Assembly (NCBI RefSeq): GCF_001942345.1 | Contig: NZ_MKKI01000043.1 | Location: forward strand, 62,001 to 126,000 | Direction of reading: 5' to 3' | Source of the DNA: Corynebacterium sp. CNJ-954 | GTDB taxonomy: Bacteria > Actinomycetota > Actinomycetes > Mycobacteriales > Mycobacteriaceae | Length of the DNA: 64,000 bases | In this document: positions 1 through 9,517 of the stretch, in pieces | How the letters are laid out: the number at the start of each line of letters is the position of its first letter | Position numbering within the stretch: the stretch's first letter is position 1 | The notes under the pieces: generated by a model | What the model was told of the DNA's origin: nothing | The model's input: only the letters and a program-made list of their open reading frames with translations | The model's database searches: none | Position numbers and translations under genes: made by a program

Positions 1-42
1 GCCGACGCGGTAAAGGTGGCCAGCGCTGACCTGCTGGGGTGA
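1..42 (+). CDS. possible 3' end of a gene entering from the left edge
   Basis: Frame 1 is open from the first base and stops at a TGA at 40-42, encoding ADAVKVASADLLG. The stretch is too short to identify. It could be the tail of a plus-strand gene convergent with the next minus-strand gene, or chance. Confidence 0.3.
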   Translation, partial: ADAVKVASADLLG

Positions 43-78
43 GTCGGGGCTCTGGGCTCGGGTTCTGAGGGCGGCTGC

Positions 79-921
79 CTACCCGGCGCTGGTGGTCGGC
101 TCCGGTGAGCCTCCGTCCGCGTCTGACGCGGTCGAGTGTTCCGGAATGTCGATCAGCACCTTGCCGTTACCGGTGGTGACCAGGACGAGCTGCGCTGCAT
201 CGGGTTGAACCTCGAAAGCTCCGTATAGCAGCTTCTTCTCGCTTTTCTCGATACGCTCGCTCCCAATCCATCTGTTCGCTCCGTCATTCGGCTCTTCGCA
301 GTACATGAAGGCAGTGTCGACGGGCTGGGTGTACCCCTCAGCGCTCAACGCTGTCAACGAGTCGAGGAGATAGGAATCGTTCCCGTGGTTGGACACGTCG
401 ATGGCGAGCTGCACGATGCGGCTGTCAGGTGCTTTCTGCGGTTCATACACCGGCTGACCGTACTTGCACGACTCGTCGACGGAGAAGTCATGGACGTAAG
501 TCTCGATCTCGATGCCGTCCCAGGTGGTCACCGTGAACCCGTCACCGACCCCGATGACGTCGTCCTGCGACTCATCCTCGTCGTCCTCGACCACCGGTTC
601 ATCGAGAACGCCGGTTGGAATCGTGGAACTGCCTTGCGATACCACATCCGTGTCACCCCCGCCGCCGTCACCGGATCCGATGAGGGTGAAAGCCAGGCTC
701 GTCGCGAGTACTCCGACCACTAGCGATGAGATGCCTGTCATTGCCAGGTGCGCACCACTGAAACGTCGCTCTCGCGGGGTCGGAGACGGTGCCGAAGGAC
801 GTCCCCAGCCCTCCTGATGAGGTGAGTCACCGGCGTTCGGGACGGATGAGTGGTCGGGCTCTTGCGCAACGGGCACGGGGTATCCTTGATGGCGAGGAGG
901 GGCTGTCGGACGAGAAAGCAC
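79..921 (-). CDS. membrane-anchored extracytoplasmic protein, function unknown
   Basis: A 280-residue protein starting at GTG. Residues 1-55 are a proline-rich, polar cytoplasmic tail. One hydrophobic segment follows at about 60-82 (SLVVGVLATSLAFTLIGSG), then a glycine- and acid-rich linker (about 83-125), then a soluble domain of about 150 residues holding two cysteines, one in DESCKYG and one in MYCEEPN, that could form a disulfide. The layout (short tail, one membrane helix, external beta-rich domain) resembles actinobacterial DUF4352-like surface proteins, but I cannot assign a family with certainty. No neighbour is co-directional and close on its 3' side. The GTG start is the only reasonable one upstream of the helix, but no clear Shine-Dalgarno precedes it. 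Confidence 0.7.
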   Translation of the reverse strand: MLSRPTAPPRHQGYPVPVAQEPDHSSVPNAGDSPHQEGWGRPSAPSPTPRERRFSGAHLAMTGISSLVVGVLATSLAFTLIGSGDGGGGDTDVVSQGSSTIPTGVLDEPVVEDDEDESQDDVIGVGDGFTVTTWDGIEIETYVHDFSVDESCKYGQPVYEPQKAPDSRIVQLAIDVSNHGNDSYLLDSLTALSAEGYTQPVDTAFMYCEEPNDGANRWIGSERIEKSEKKLLYGAFEVQPDAAQLVLVTTGNGKVLIDIPEHSTASDADGGSPEPTTSAG

Positions 922-934
922 TGACAGACGTGGT

Positions 935-972
935 TAAGTAAGCATATCTTCCCGACATACGATGCTAAGTTA
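935..972. promoter_or_regulatory. imperfect inverted repeat upstream of the membrane protein gene
   Basis: TAAGTAAGCAT at 935-945 and ATGCTAAGTTA at 962-972 pair at 9 of 11 positions around a 16-nt spacer. The repeat lies in the 115-bp gap between the alpha/beta hydrolase stop and the start of the membrane protein gene. It could be an operator for the latter; this is inference from symmetry only. Confidence 0.3.
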
Positions 973-1036
973 TAGCCCAGGTTTTTCGGGAACGGAAGCC
1001 CTGCCGTCATGGCATGTGGTAGGAGAATCGGACACA

Positions 1037-1798
1037 CTACGCCACAGACCGCCTCAGGAACTCTTCTACTCTCGCCCCGAGGTAGAGCGGCATCTCGTAC
1101 ATGGAATAGTGTCCGACACTCGGAAGGACCTCCAGTTCGAGATGAGGGTAGGTCCTCCCGAAACTCGACCGGACGGTGTCAACGGTAACCGCCGGATCAG
1201 CAGCCCCCACGAAAGCCTTCACGGGGAGGTCCCGGCTCCCGAGTTCCTCAAGAAAATCAGCGTCGGCCCACGCTCGGAAGTACCCACCGACAGCCGCATC
1301 AGCCGAAGTGTTCCGGGTCTCCTCCGCCAGTCCTCCGGTAAAGCGTGGAGACAGGCTATTGCCTGTCGTGATGTCGATAATCGTCTGCCGCGCACCGATA
1401 TCGAACTCGGCGGACTCAAAAAGTGCCCGCTGTTCTGGAGGCATCGGAGTCCCTGCCGCGCCGACCGGTGAAATACCCACCATCGATTCGATCTCGCGAG
1501 AAGTATCCACGAGCACCCGCTGCATAAACACACCACCCATCGAATGACCAAGCAGTGAGATTCTCGAGTGCGGAAGAGCCTCAAGAACCCCACAGATGTC
1601 CGACGAGACCTCGTCCACGGTGAATTCGCCGGACGTACCCTGCCGGCGCCCGTAGCCTCTGTAGTCGGGGAATACCCAGGTGAACTCGTCACCGTCCAGG
1701 TAGTTCTCCCATGGTCCCCAGTCTCCTGCATGACCGAACCATCCGTGTAGGCACACGACGGCGTGGTCACCTGTTCCACGTGTTCTTGTCGAGTTCAC
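1037..1798 (-). CDS. alpha/beta hydrolase
   Basis: A 253-residue alpha/beta-hydrolase-fold protein. Near the N-terminus it has the oxyanion-hole motif [12 protein letters not shown], then the nucleophile elbow GHSMGG at about residues 82-87 (Ser is the nucleophile), an acid candidate in [10 protein letters not shown] (about 200) and a terminal His in SVGHYSMYE (about 232). Its ATG overlaps the stop of the CoA-transferase B gene by 4 bp, so it is translationally coupled and is the last gene of the homogentisate operon. It could hydrolyse an ester or C-C bond of a pathway side product, but its substrate cannot be read from the sequence. Confidence 0.85.
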   Translation of the reverse strand: MNSTRTRGTGDHAVVCLHGWFGHAGDWGPWENYLDGDEFTWVFPDYRGYGRRQGTSGEFTVDEVSSDICGVLEALPHSRISLLGHSMGGVFMQRVLVDTSREIESMVGISPVGAAGTPMPPEQRALFESAEFDIGARQTIIDITTGNSLSPRFTGGLAEETRNTSADAAVGGYFRAWADADFLEELGSRDLPVKAFVGAADPAVTVDTVRSSFGRTYPHLELEVLPSVGHYSMYEMPLYLGARVEEFLRRSVA

Positions 1799-2445
1799 CG
1801 GTACTCCCCTCCTGCCTCCACGCGGAAATCAGCCTCGGTCTTCATCCGGATCTCATCCACGCTCACTCCCGGTGCAAGCTCGGTAAGCACGAGTCCGTCC
1901 CGCGTGATGTCGAAGCAGGCGAGATCGGTGATGATCCTGTCCACCACCCCCAGGCCGGTCAGCGGCAACGAACATTCCCGGCGGATCTTCGGCGCCGCGT
2001 CCCGGGTGACGTGGGTGGTCATCACGACGACCCGTGGTGTACCGGCCACCAGGTCCATCGCCCCGCCCATCCCCTTGACCATGTGTCCGGGCACCATCCA
2101 GTTGGCGAGGTCACCGGTGTCGGTGACCTCCATCGCCCCGAGGACGGCGACCTTCACATGACCGCCACGGATCATGGCGAAACTCGTCGCCGAATCGAAC
2201 ACCGATGCGCCGGGGACCAGGGTCACGGTCTGTTTGCCGGCGTTGATCAGGTCAGCGTCCTCCTCGCCCTCCACCGGGAAGGGCCCCATTCCGAGGATGC
2301 CGTTCTCGCTCTGCAATGTGACGTGAACTCCGTCGGGCACGTGGTTAGCGACCAGAGTGGGCATCCCGATCCCGAGGTTGACGTAGTCGCCGTCAGTGAG
2401 TTCACGGGCGGCTATCGCCGCCATTTCCTCGCGTGTCCAGCTCAT
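1795..2445 (-). CDS. scoB: 3-oxoacid CoA-transferase subunit B
   Basis: A 216-residue family I CoA-transferase beta subunit. It has the active-site glutamate motif SENGILG (about residues 47-53), the start motif [12 protein letters not shown] and the GGAMDLVAG segment typical of succinyl-CoA:3-ketoacid CoA-transferases. With subunit A it would move CoA from succinyl-CoA to acetoacetate. That fits its operon, because fumarylacetoacetase releases acetoacetate. The start overlaps the subunit A stop by 4 bp. A 3-oxoadipate or acetate CoA-transferase role is the alternative; the neighbours favour acetoacetate. Confidence 0.9.
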   Translation of the reverse strand: MSWTREEMAAIAARELTDGDYVNLGIGMPTLVANHVPDGVHVTLQSENGILGMGPFPVEGEEDADLINAGKQTVTLVPGASVFDSATSFAMIRGGHVKVAVLGAMEVTDTGDLANWMVPGHMVKGMGGAMDLVAGTPRVVVMTTHVTRDAAPKIRRECSLPLTGLGVVDRIITDLACFDITRDGLVLTELAPGVSVDEIRMKTEADFRVEAGGEYR

Positions 2446-3167
2446 GCCGTGGCCTCACTTTCTTCACAGGAGCGCACGGTGCGCTTCTCGATCGGTTTCT
2501 CCCTGGGCACTGCCTCGATGACCTGCTGAATGAACACTCCCGGCGTCATCACCCTGTCGGGCTGAATCGCGCCCCGTTGCTCAAGATGCTCGACTTCAGC
2601 GAGGGTGACTGCGCCGGAGGCAGCACACAACGGGTTGAAGTTTTGAGCGGTCAACCGGTAGACGAGGTTGCCGTCGACGTCCCCGTGAGCGGCATGGACA
2701 AGTGCGAGATCGGCGACGATGCCGCGTTCCTGGACGTAGGTCCGGCCGTCAAACTCTGCGGTCGGTTTCCCTTCCGCCACCAGCGTTCCCACGCCGGTGG
2801 CGGTATAGAACGCAGGAATACCGGCCCCTCCGGCCCGGAGTCGTTCGGCCAGCGTCCCCTGTGGGGTGAACTCGACCTCGAGTTCACCGGACAGGTAGAG
2901 CTCGGCGAAACGCCTATTCTCTCCGACGTAGGACGCGATAACCTTGTCCACCTGGTTGTTCTCCAGGAGAATGCCGAGTCCCTGACCGTCGACTCCCATG
3001 TTGTTGGAGACGATGGTGAGGTTCTTCACCCCGGATTCACGCAGGCCGTCGATCAGATCGAAAGGGTTGCCGGACAGGCCGAACCCTCCCACAGCGACAG
3101 TCATACCGTCACGGGCGTACCTGGCGACGAGTTCCGCTGCCGTTGCCTCAGTTGTCTTCCGTGCCAT
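2442..3167 (-). CDS. scoA: 3-oxoacid CoA-transferase subunit A
   Basis: A family I CoA-transferase alpha subunit of 241 residues. The CoA-binding glycine motif [10 protein letters not shown] lies near residues 26-35. The ATG at 3167 is chosen because the family starts with a short helix before this motif; it sits 8 bp after the fumarylacetoacetase stop. Further-upstream starts would run into that gene. It pairs with the overlapping subunit B gene to activate acetoacetate made by the homogentisate pathway. Confidence 0.9.
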   Translation of the reverse strand: MARKTTEATAAELVARYARDGMTVAVGGFGLSGNPFDLIDGLRESGVKNLTIVSNNMGVDGQGLGILLENNQVDKVIASYVGENRRFAELYLSGELEVEFTPQGTLAERLRAGGAGIPAFYTATGVGTLVAEGKPTAEFDGRTYVQERGIVADLALVHAAHGDVDGNLVYRLTAQNFNPLCAASGAVTLAEVEHLEQRGAIQPDRVMTPGVFIQQVIEAVPREKPIEKRTVRSCEESEATA

Positions 3168-3175
3168 CGTCGCTG

Positions 3176-4401
3176 TCACACCCCTGTCGCAGGACGGATC
3201 GTTCCGACGCACTCCCCGAAGTCGACGGTCTGACCGTCGACACCGGGGGCGGTGGCGCGCATCGTCACGGTCTGGCCGTCCTGGAGGAAGACCATTTCCG
3301 TACCGTCCTGGAGCTTCAGCGGCTCCTTGCCTCCCCAGGACAGCTCCATGAACGATCCACGGCTGTTCTTCTCCGGACCGGAGACCGTACCAGAGCCGAA
3401 CATGTCACCAGGCGTAGTGAACCGCCGTTAATCGTCATGTGAGCGAGCATCTGGGGCGCAGTCCAGTACATCCGTCGGTACTCCGGACGGGACACGACCT
3501 CTCCGTCGACCTCCACCTCGAGGTGAATGTCCAGGCCCCAGGGCCCGCCGGCGTCGGCACCGTCCTTCAGGTAGTCGGCGAGCTCGAACTCGCGTTCCGG
3601 TGTGTCGACGCGGGCGCGTTGCAGGGCATCGAAGGGCACGACCCAGGTGCCCACCGACGACGCGAAAGACTTGCCGAGGTTCGGTCCCAGCGGAACATAC
3701 TCGAAATTCTGGATGTCGCGGGCCGACCAGTCATTGAAGAGGAAGGCACCGAAGATGTAGTCGGCCGCGTCCGCGACCGAGACTTCGGTACGTGCGGGGG
3801 CTCCGGCGCACACGAAGCCCATCTCCGCCTCGATGTCGAGGCGCCTCGACGGACCGAAATCAGGTGCGCTGTCGGGGACAGGCCGTAGCCCCTTAGGACG
3901 CACCACGTCCGTCCCGGAGATCACCACGGTGCCGGAGCGGCCATGGTAGCCGACAGGGAGGTGCTTCCAGTTCGGCTTCAGCGCCGCCTCATTGGGCCGG
4001 AACATCTTGCCAATGTTGGTGGCGTGGTCCTCACTGGCGTAGTAGTCCACGTAGTCGGCGGGGGTGAACGCCAGGTTGTAGCTCACGTGAGAAACGTCAA
4101 CACTCGACGCCTCCACGACGGTGTCGCTATCCTCGGCGGACATCGTCTCGATTAGCCACGCCCGGAGGGGACGCCACACGTCAGGGCCGCCGGAGAGAAC
4201 GCCGTCAAGGTTCTGGGCGGAGACCGCTCGAACGACGTCGGGGTCCACTCCCCCGACAGCGTCCGCGAGCGCAGCGATGTCGATAACACGGTCGCCCAGA
4301 CGTGTCGCGAGGTACGCCCGTCCGTCAACGGTGACCGAGGCGTACGGGAGATTCGCGGTACCGAAACCGCCGGTGGCGAACTTCTCTGCTGCAGTTGTCA
4401 T
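3176..4401 (-). pseudogene. fahA: fumarylacetoacetase, one single-base frameshift
   Basis: This gene cleaves fumarylacetoacetate to fumarate and acetoacetate. The N-terminal part (MTTAAEKFATGGFG onward) holds the FAH domain, with YVDYYASEDHATN and the metal-site region DIEAEMGFVCAG. Near base 3411 the frame changes. Upstream translation ends HMTINGGSLR and then goes wrong; the other frame continues with FGSGTVSGPEKNSRGSF, the expected family C-terminus. Adding one base between 3411 and 3412 restores TGDMFGSGTVSG and gives about 408 residues, the usual length. Either the gene is freshly broken or the assembly lost a base. A Shine-Dalgarno GAAAGGA precedes the ATG. Confidence 0.88.
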
Positions 4402-4437
4402 GGGTTGTGGTCCTTTCAGAGGAGGTTTCTCGGCCGT

Positions 4438-5298
4438 TCAGCTGTGGGAGGATGCCGGCTCAGCGAGGCCGGTGAGGGCGTCGTCGTCGACACCACCGAG
4501 TTCATTGAGTGTGGTCAGAGGTTCGAGGACGCTGCAGGCGCCGAAGCTGACAAAGCTCGACCGCCAGTCTCCGTCGGCCTGGACCGTGCGGAGGAGATCC
4601 GCTCCGTCGTCGCTGCTGAGCAGGACCTCAGCACGGTCCGGCTCCCCGGCACGCAGGGCGACCACGGCGGCAGCAATGTTCAGGAAACCGAAATGATCGA
4701 GCACCTCACCGTCTCCCGGCTCGGAGTACCGCAGCGCGCGGTGAAGGCCAGCGGTGAGTTTGAACTCAAGTCCGGCATCCACAGCGGTGTGCAGGACGGC
4801 AAGCAGTTCGGCCGGGGTGGGATACAGCGACCGGGTAACTCCGCCGGTCCGGAACTTCAGGCCGAGTCCGTTGTCCCGTATCCGCCCCAGCCGGTCGCTG
4901 TCGACCAGAGTGAACGGCAACTCGATCCAGACCGCAAGACCGTCACGGTCGGCGGCGAAAGCGGATGCGGCGGCGAGCTGCTCGTCCAGTGTGATCTCGC
5001 CGTCGGAGTCCACCTTGAGCTCCACGGCGGCGACACGGGTCGTGCGGGGCATGGTGTCCAGAAGTGCGGTGACCTCGGCGAGGCGACTCGGGGGCGCAAC
5101 GACCGACACATCGAAGGGCGCGCCGTCGGCGAGCCGCGACGCCTCAGCAACGTCCTTCAGAGGCAGGACGAGCGGTCCCGTGAAACGGGCCGCCGACAAC
5201 CCCTGGTTCTCCAGGTGCTTGGACACCGCATCCGGCAGGGACGCCAGCCCCGGCGGGAAGACGGCGGCATCGTCGATGAAATTCTCGAACACTCTCAT
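4438..5298 (-). CDS. unassigned protein between homogentisate dioxygenase and fumarylacetoacetase
   Basis: A 286-residue protein I cannot assign. ATG 5298 overlaps the dioxygenase stop as ATGA and has GGGGAG upstream, so it is preferred over a TTG at 5313. It is soluble, has a single cysteine (FGACS) and no signal peptide. Segments such as GLKFRTGGV, LEFKLTAGLH and FLNIAAAVVALRAG alternate strands and helices and could be a TIM-barrel-like fold; this is a guess. Its position between the dioxygenase and fumarylacetoacetase genes is where many operons carry maleylacetoacetate isomerase. No GST-fold or mycothiol-type isomerase is visible here, so this is a candidate for that step. Confidence 0.85.
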   Translation of the reverse strand: MRVFENFIDDAAVFPPGLASLPDAVSKHLENQGLSAARFTGPLVLPLKDVAEASRLADGAPFDVSVVAPPSRLAEVTALLDTMPRTTRVAAVELKVDSDGEITLDEQLAAASAFAADRDGLAVWIELPFTLVDSDRLGRIRDNGLGLKFRTGGVTRSLYPTPAELLAVLHTAVDAGLEFKLTAGLHRALRYSEPGDGEVLDHFGFLNIAAAVVALRAGEPDRAEVLLSSDDGADLLRTVQADGDWRSSFVSFGACSVLEPLTTLNELGGVDDDALTGLAEPASSHS

Positions 5299-6512
5299 CG
5301 CTCCCCGAGCCAACGTCCACTGGTCCAGGACGAGGCATACGTGTGGTCGTCGACTGCGACGCCGGCTTCGCCGAGTGACAGTGGCTGGAAGGTGTCGACC
5401 ATGACGGCGAGTTCGTCGAAGTACTCCTTGCCGATGGATGCCTCGGTGGCACCGGGCTGGGGCCCGTGCGGGTGCCCGCCGGGATGCAGGGTGATTGAAC
5501 CACTGGCGATCCCGGACCCCTTCCGTGCCTCATAATCACCGTCCACGTAGAACATGACCTCGTCGGAGTCGACGTTGGAGTGGTAGTACGGCACCGGGAT
5601 CGCGTTCTCGGCGTAATCGACCTTGCGCGGGACGAAGTTGCACACCACGAAGTTGTGCCCCTCGAACACCTGGTGGGAGGGCGGCGGCTGGTGGACCTTA
5701 CCGGTCAAAGGCATGTAGTCGTTGACATTGAACACCCACGGGTACAGACAACCGTCCCACCCGATGACGTCAAAGGGATGCGTCGGCAGGACGTGGATGG
5801 AACCGCTGATACCGGACGGGCCACTACCGCGGTGCTTGATGTAGAGCTCCACGTCGCCCTCGGGTTCCTCCGCCAGCTGAAGTTCCTCGGGACCGCGCAG
5901 ATCACGCTCACAGTACGGCGCATGTTCAAGGAGCTGTCCATGCCGGGACAGGAAGTTCCGGGGCGGACCGATGTGACTGTTCGCCTCGATGAAGTACAGG
6001 CGCGCGTCCTCACCGTCACGCAGCACCCAGCGGTGGATCGTGGCACGGGGAATGTTGATGTAGTCGCCTTCCGCAACCTCCAACGGTCCGAACTGGGTCT
6101 CCACCAGCGCGGAGCCACGCTCGACATAGACGAGCTCATCCCCCAGGCCGCTCTTGTACAGCGGTGAGGTGGTGTTGACGTGTGCATAGCTCAGTCGGAC
6201 ATCGGAGTTTCCCATCACCAGTCGACGGCCGCGAACGGCGTCCAACGTAGTCCCGGTCGCTGCACCGTCCAGGTCGTGCAACTTCAGATGCAACGGGACC
6301 AACGGGTCATTGGGGGTCAGGGTGTGGTCGGGGAGATCCCACGAACGTGCGTCGACCATCGCCGAGGGAATACCAGTGTGATAGAGCAACGACGAGTCGG
6401 AGGAGAAACCCTCTTCCCCCATGAGCTCCTCGTAGACCAGGTCGCCCTTGTCATTCCGCAGTGCGGTGTGGCGGTGCTTCGGGAGGCTCCCGAGCTGTCG
6501 GTAGTAGGCCAT
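5295..6512 (-). CDS. hmgA: homogentisate 1,2-dioxygenase
   Basis: Opens the ring of homogentisate to maleylacetoacetate using Fe(II) and O2. The 405-residue cupin protein carries the family's iron ligands and active-site segments: HQVFEGHNFVVCNFVPRK, YYHSNVDSDEVMFYVDGDY and LHPGGHPHGPQPG (His, Glu and His ligands). The ATG at 6512 is preceded by an excellent AAGGAGG, 5 bp upstream; longer readings of the frame start inside the promoter. It is the first gene of a five- or six-gene minus-strand operon, divergent from a MarR regulator. Confidence 0.95.
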   Translation of the reverse strand: MAYYRQLGSLPKHRHTALRNDKGDLVYEELMGEEGFSSDSSLLYHTGIPSAMVDARSWDLPDHTLTPNDPLVPLHLKLHDLDGAATGTTLDAVRGRRLVMGNSDVRLSYAHVNTTSPLYKSGLGDELVYVERGSALVETQFGPLEVAEGDYINIPRATIHRWVLRDGEDARLYFIEANSHIGPPRNFLSRHGQLLEHAPYCERDLRGPEELQLAEEPEGDVELYIKHRGSGPSGISGSIHVLPTHPFDVIGWDGCLYPWVFNVNDYMPLTGKVHQPPPSHQVFEGHNFVVCNFVPRKVDYAENAIPVPYYHSNVDSDEVMFYVDGDYEARKGSGIASGSITLHPGGHPHGPQPGATEASIGKEYFDELAVMVDTFQPLSLGEAGVAVDDHTYASSWTSGRWLGER

Positions 6513-6544
6513 GTTGTCCTCCTTAGGAAATGACTGTGACACCA

Positions 6545-6573
6545 AACGTACACGATAGTGGTTAACTTGTGAA
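6545..6573 (-). promoter_or_regulatory. predicted hmgA promoter
   Basis: On the minus strand, TTCACA (6573-6568) and TACGTT (6550-6545) are separated by 17 bp and lie about 33 bp before the hmgA ATG. The -35 element is embedded in the putative MarR site at 6561-6575. Confidence 0.5.
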
Positions 6574-6575
6574 GT
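6561..6575. promoter_or_regulatory. putative MarR operator at the hmgA promoter
   Basis: GTTAACTTGTGAAGT; its complement ACTTCACAAGTTAAC matches AGTTCACAGCTTGAC at 7363-7377 in 11 of 15 positions. Both copies cover the -35 element of a predicted promoter, which suggests one repressor for both transcripts. This is inference from similarity and placement. Confidence 0.4.
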
Positions 6576-6684
6576 ACTTTTTCCTTGAGATGTGCAATGC
6601 CGACAGTGCGGGGCGCCCGCCGCTGCAGTCATGGCGGGGAATTCACCGGAAGTGGGCGACCCCAGTCGCGATACTGTGGTGACC

Positions 6685-7305
6685 ATGGTCGACCACGACA
6701 ATGACAGGTCACGAGATGACGCACCCGACGCCCCGCGGCCGCCGCACCCGGTCAGCCCGACAGAGCCGTCCGACCGTCCGCGGTACGACGGCGGACTGGA
6801 TTACTGGAACTTCGTCGAGCACGTCCGTAGTCGACTCGCGGTCGAGTCGCCGGACTCGGACCATGCCGCAACGGCGGTGATCCTCGCACTGGTCCGAGGG
6901 GCGACAACGTTCAGCAACACCATGGAGTCGACGATCCATCGCCCGGCAGGACGCAGTTGGGCCGGTTACCAGCTCCTTTACACGCTGTGGCTTGCCGGTG
7001 ACATGTATCCGTCCGAAGCCGCCACACTCACCGGAACCAGCCGGGCCGCAGTGTCCGGCCTGACGGCGAAGATGACCGATGAAGGACTCCTCACGAAGAT
7101 CCCGGCCCCCGAGGACGGGCGTAGCCACCTGCTCCACCTCACCGAGCGCGGGGTCGAGGAAGCCAGAACCCTCTACGAACGACAGAATGTCCAGGAGACC
7201 CGCTGGGCAGATGCACTGACCCGGGAGGAACGGTCGATCCTGCTGATCCTCATGGACAAACTGCTGAGCGGCACCGCCGCAAGCGAAGCGCGCCAGCGCC
7301 GCTGA
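6685..7305 (+). CDS. MarR-family transcriptional regulator
   Basis: A protein of about 206 residues with a charged, disordered N-terminus (1-30) and a winged helix-turn-helix at about 110-160. This includes the recognition helix region LTGTSRAAVSGLTAKMTDEGLL and the wing PAPEDGRSHLLHLTERG. It is divergent from hmgA and probably senses homogentisate or an upstream aromatic acid. ATG 6685 is chosen because TACTGT (6672-6677) ends 7 nt before it and there is no Shine-Dalgarno, the pattern of a leaderless mRNA. GTG 6676 is an alternative. It shares general layout (YWNFVEHVRSRL near the N-terminus) with the second MarR gene at 9001, so the two are probably paralogues. Confidence 0.88.
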   Translation: MVDHDNDRSRDDAPDAPRPPHPVSPTEPSDRPRYDGGLDYWNFVEHVRSRLAVESPDSDHAATAVILALVRGATTFSNTMESTIHRPAGRSWAGYQLLYTLWLAGDMYPSEAATLTGTSRAAVSGLTAKMTDEGLLTKIPAPEDGRSHLLHLTERGVEEARTLYERQNVQETRWADALTREERSILLILMDKLLSGTAASEARQRR

Positions 7306-7358
7306 CGCCACCGCCGCCATCACGACGACCATCGTGGAGCCATTCACTCACGACGATA

Positions 7359-7401
7359 AACTAGTTCACAGCTTGACTTGTTTGTGTGAGGTGAATAACA
7401 T
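7359..7401 (+). promoter_or_regulatory. promoter and operator of the GntP permease gene
   Basis: TTGACT at 7373-7378 and TAACAT at 7396-7401 are spaced by 17 bp, close to the sigma-70-type consensus. The palindrome AACTAGTT (7359-7366) and the MarR-like site 7363-7377 overlap the -35 element. The permease ATG follows about 70 bp downstream. Confidence 0.55.
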
Positions 7402-7470
7402 CCGGCGATACGTTCCCCTGCCCAACTTTCGGGCGAGGGCCCCGCCTCCTCCCCTGCAGAAGGGACTCCC

Positions 7471-8893
7471 ATGGTTCTTGCATCAATCGGCGTCGTTCTG
7501 GCGTTGCTCGTCCTCATCGTGTTGGCTTACCGCGGCCACTCCGTCATCATCGCCGCGCCGATCGCGGCGTTGATCGGAGTACTGTTCTCCGGCGCGCCGC
7601 TGATGGCGTCCTACACGCAGATCTTCATGCCGGCAGCGCAACTTCATCGTGAACTTCTTCCCGCTCTTCCTCGTCGGAGCGATTTTCGGGACGCTGATGT
7701 CCGCGTCGGGTTATGCCGACCATCTGGCACAGTGGATCTCGAGGTTGGTCGGCGCGAAACAAGCGATTCTCGCTACGGCGATAGCCACGGCACTGCTCAC
7801 CTACGGCGGAATCTCCGCCTGGGTCATCGCCTTTACAATTGTCCCGGTCGCCAATTCCTTGTTCAGGGAAGCGAACATCCCCCGTCGGCTGATGCCGGCA
7901 GCGATCGCACTCGGTATCTTCACCTTCGCCACTGCAGCTCTCCCCGGCAGCCCGCAGATTCATAACGCGATCCCAACGAGATACTTCGGAACCACGACCT
8001 ACGCCGCACCTGTATTCGGCATCATCGGTGCCGTCATCACCTTCGCACTGGGCATGGCATGGCTGGAGTACCGCACCCGTAAACTCGTGGCAGCCGGAGA
8101 AGTCTACGAGGAACCCGAGCATCAGGAACCGACCACGACGTCCGTGCGGACGTCCACCGGTCCCTCGTCCCGGTGGCCGGACCGAAAGACGACGCTGCTC
8201 GGTCTCCGTGGACTTCTTCCGATCCTCATCGTCGTCGGAATGAATCTCTTGTTCGTCTACGTGCTCTCCAAGAAGATGGACTTCGCCTACCTGGCAGAGG
8301 ACAAGTTCGGCAATACCACCATCGGTGCGGTCATGGGCACATGGTCGGTCGTCATTGCCATGGCCACGGCCATTCTGGTGATCTTCCTGATGAAACCCGG
8401 CATGTTCTCCACCTACGTCAAGAGCCTCTCTGACGGGGCAAAGAATGCTGTTGTTCCGGCCTTCACCACAGCATCGGAAGTGGGATTCGGGGCCGTGGTT
8501 GCCTCACTGGCGGTGTTCGCGGCACTACAGAACACCATCTTCGATGTCAGCAACAACCCGGTGGTCATCGGCGCTGTCGCCACTGCCATTATCTCAGGAC
8601 TGACCGGTTCATCGTCCGGCGGGCTCACCATCACTCTCGAGACGTTCGGGGACCAGTTGGCGCAGATGGCGACCGACCAGGGCATCAGCCTGGAGCTCCT
8701 CCACCGGGTAATCGCCATGGCCTCGGTCAGTTTCGACTCCCTCCCCCACAACGGGGCCATCGTGACCCTGCTGCTGGTCTGTGGTCTCACCCACCGACAG
8801 TCCTACAAGGACGTCGGCATGGTCACCATCATTCCTCCGCTGATCGGAGTTCTCGTGGTGATGGGACTCGGCGCAGTGTTCCCCACTATCTGA
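7471..8893 (+). pseudogene. GntP-family permease, one single-base frameshift
   Basis: A cytoplasmic-membrane symporter of the gluconate:H+ (GntP) family, with about 12 hydrophobic segments. The first part (MVLASIGVVLALLVLIVLAY to YTQIFMPAA) and the second (NFFPLFLVGAIFGTLMSASG to the end) are in different frames. Removing one C near 7637 reads MPAGNFIVNFFPLF and joins them into about 473 residues, the family length. The conserved GSSSGGLTITLETF segment is present near the C-terminus. It lies between two MarR genes and opposite the homogentisate operon, so uptake of an aromatic or hydroxy acid is likely. The frameshift is either real or a sequencing insertion. Confidence 0.85.
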
Positions 8894-9000
8894 CTCCCCG
8901 ACCGATCCGCGGGATATCCTTCCTTCCGCACGCCGATGTCAGACCCTGCGTAGTTCACCCGCGTGGGGTTTCTCGTCGTTTCCGCCGTTAGAATCATCCT

Positions 9001-9501
9001 ATGCCCCGAGAGAGTTTCACCACCGGCCCCGAATACTGGTCTTTCATGGACCAGGCACGCGAGAAGCTCGACGAACGCGATATGCCGTCAACCCGGATGC
9101 TCCTCGCGCTCAACAGGTCCTCAGAGGTCGTCAAGAACACCCTGGAATCCCAGGTGCACAAGAGATACGGATTGACATGGCAGGGATTCAAGTTTCTCTT
9201 CGTACTCTGGGTGACCGGTGAACTCGAACCGCACCGTACCGCGGAACTAACCTACCTCCGGCGCGCTACGGTGTCCTCGCTGGCGAATGCATTGGAGGAG
9301 AGATCGCTCATCACAAAACGTCCGTCGAATTCCGACGGACGTTCAGTGATACTCGCTGTCACAGGAGAGGGCGCGGAACTCATCGAAAACGTGCTCCGGG
9401 AACAGCAGGACAAACTGTCGCAGTGGGCGTCACCTCTGACGGCCACCGAACAACAGATCCTCGTCCTGCTTCTGGAGAAACTCCTGTCCGGCCAGCGGTG
9501 A
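9001..9501 (+). CDS. MarR-family transcriptional regulator
   Basis: A 166-residue MarR winged-helix repressor. The DNA-binding unit is at about 77-120 (ELTYLRRATVSSLANALEER, wing NSDGRSVILAVTGEG), with dimer helices at both ends. TAGAAT at 8989-8994 ends 6 nt before the ATG and there is no ribosome-binding site, so it is probably leaderless. It is separate from and convergent with the P450 gene, whose stop is 16 bp away. It could control the permease, the homogentisate operon or the P450; the sequence does not decide. Confidence 0.88.
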   Translation: MPRESFTTGPEYWSFMDQAREKLDERDMPSTRMLLALNRSSEVVKNTLESQVHKRYGLTWQGFKFLFVLWVTGELEPHRTAELTYLRRATVSSLANALEERSLITKRPSNSDGRSVILAVTGEGAELIENVLREQQDKLSQWASPLTATEQQILVLLLEKLLSGQR

Positions 9502-9517
9502 CACCACGATCCCGTAG

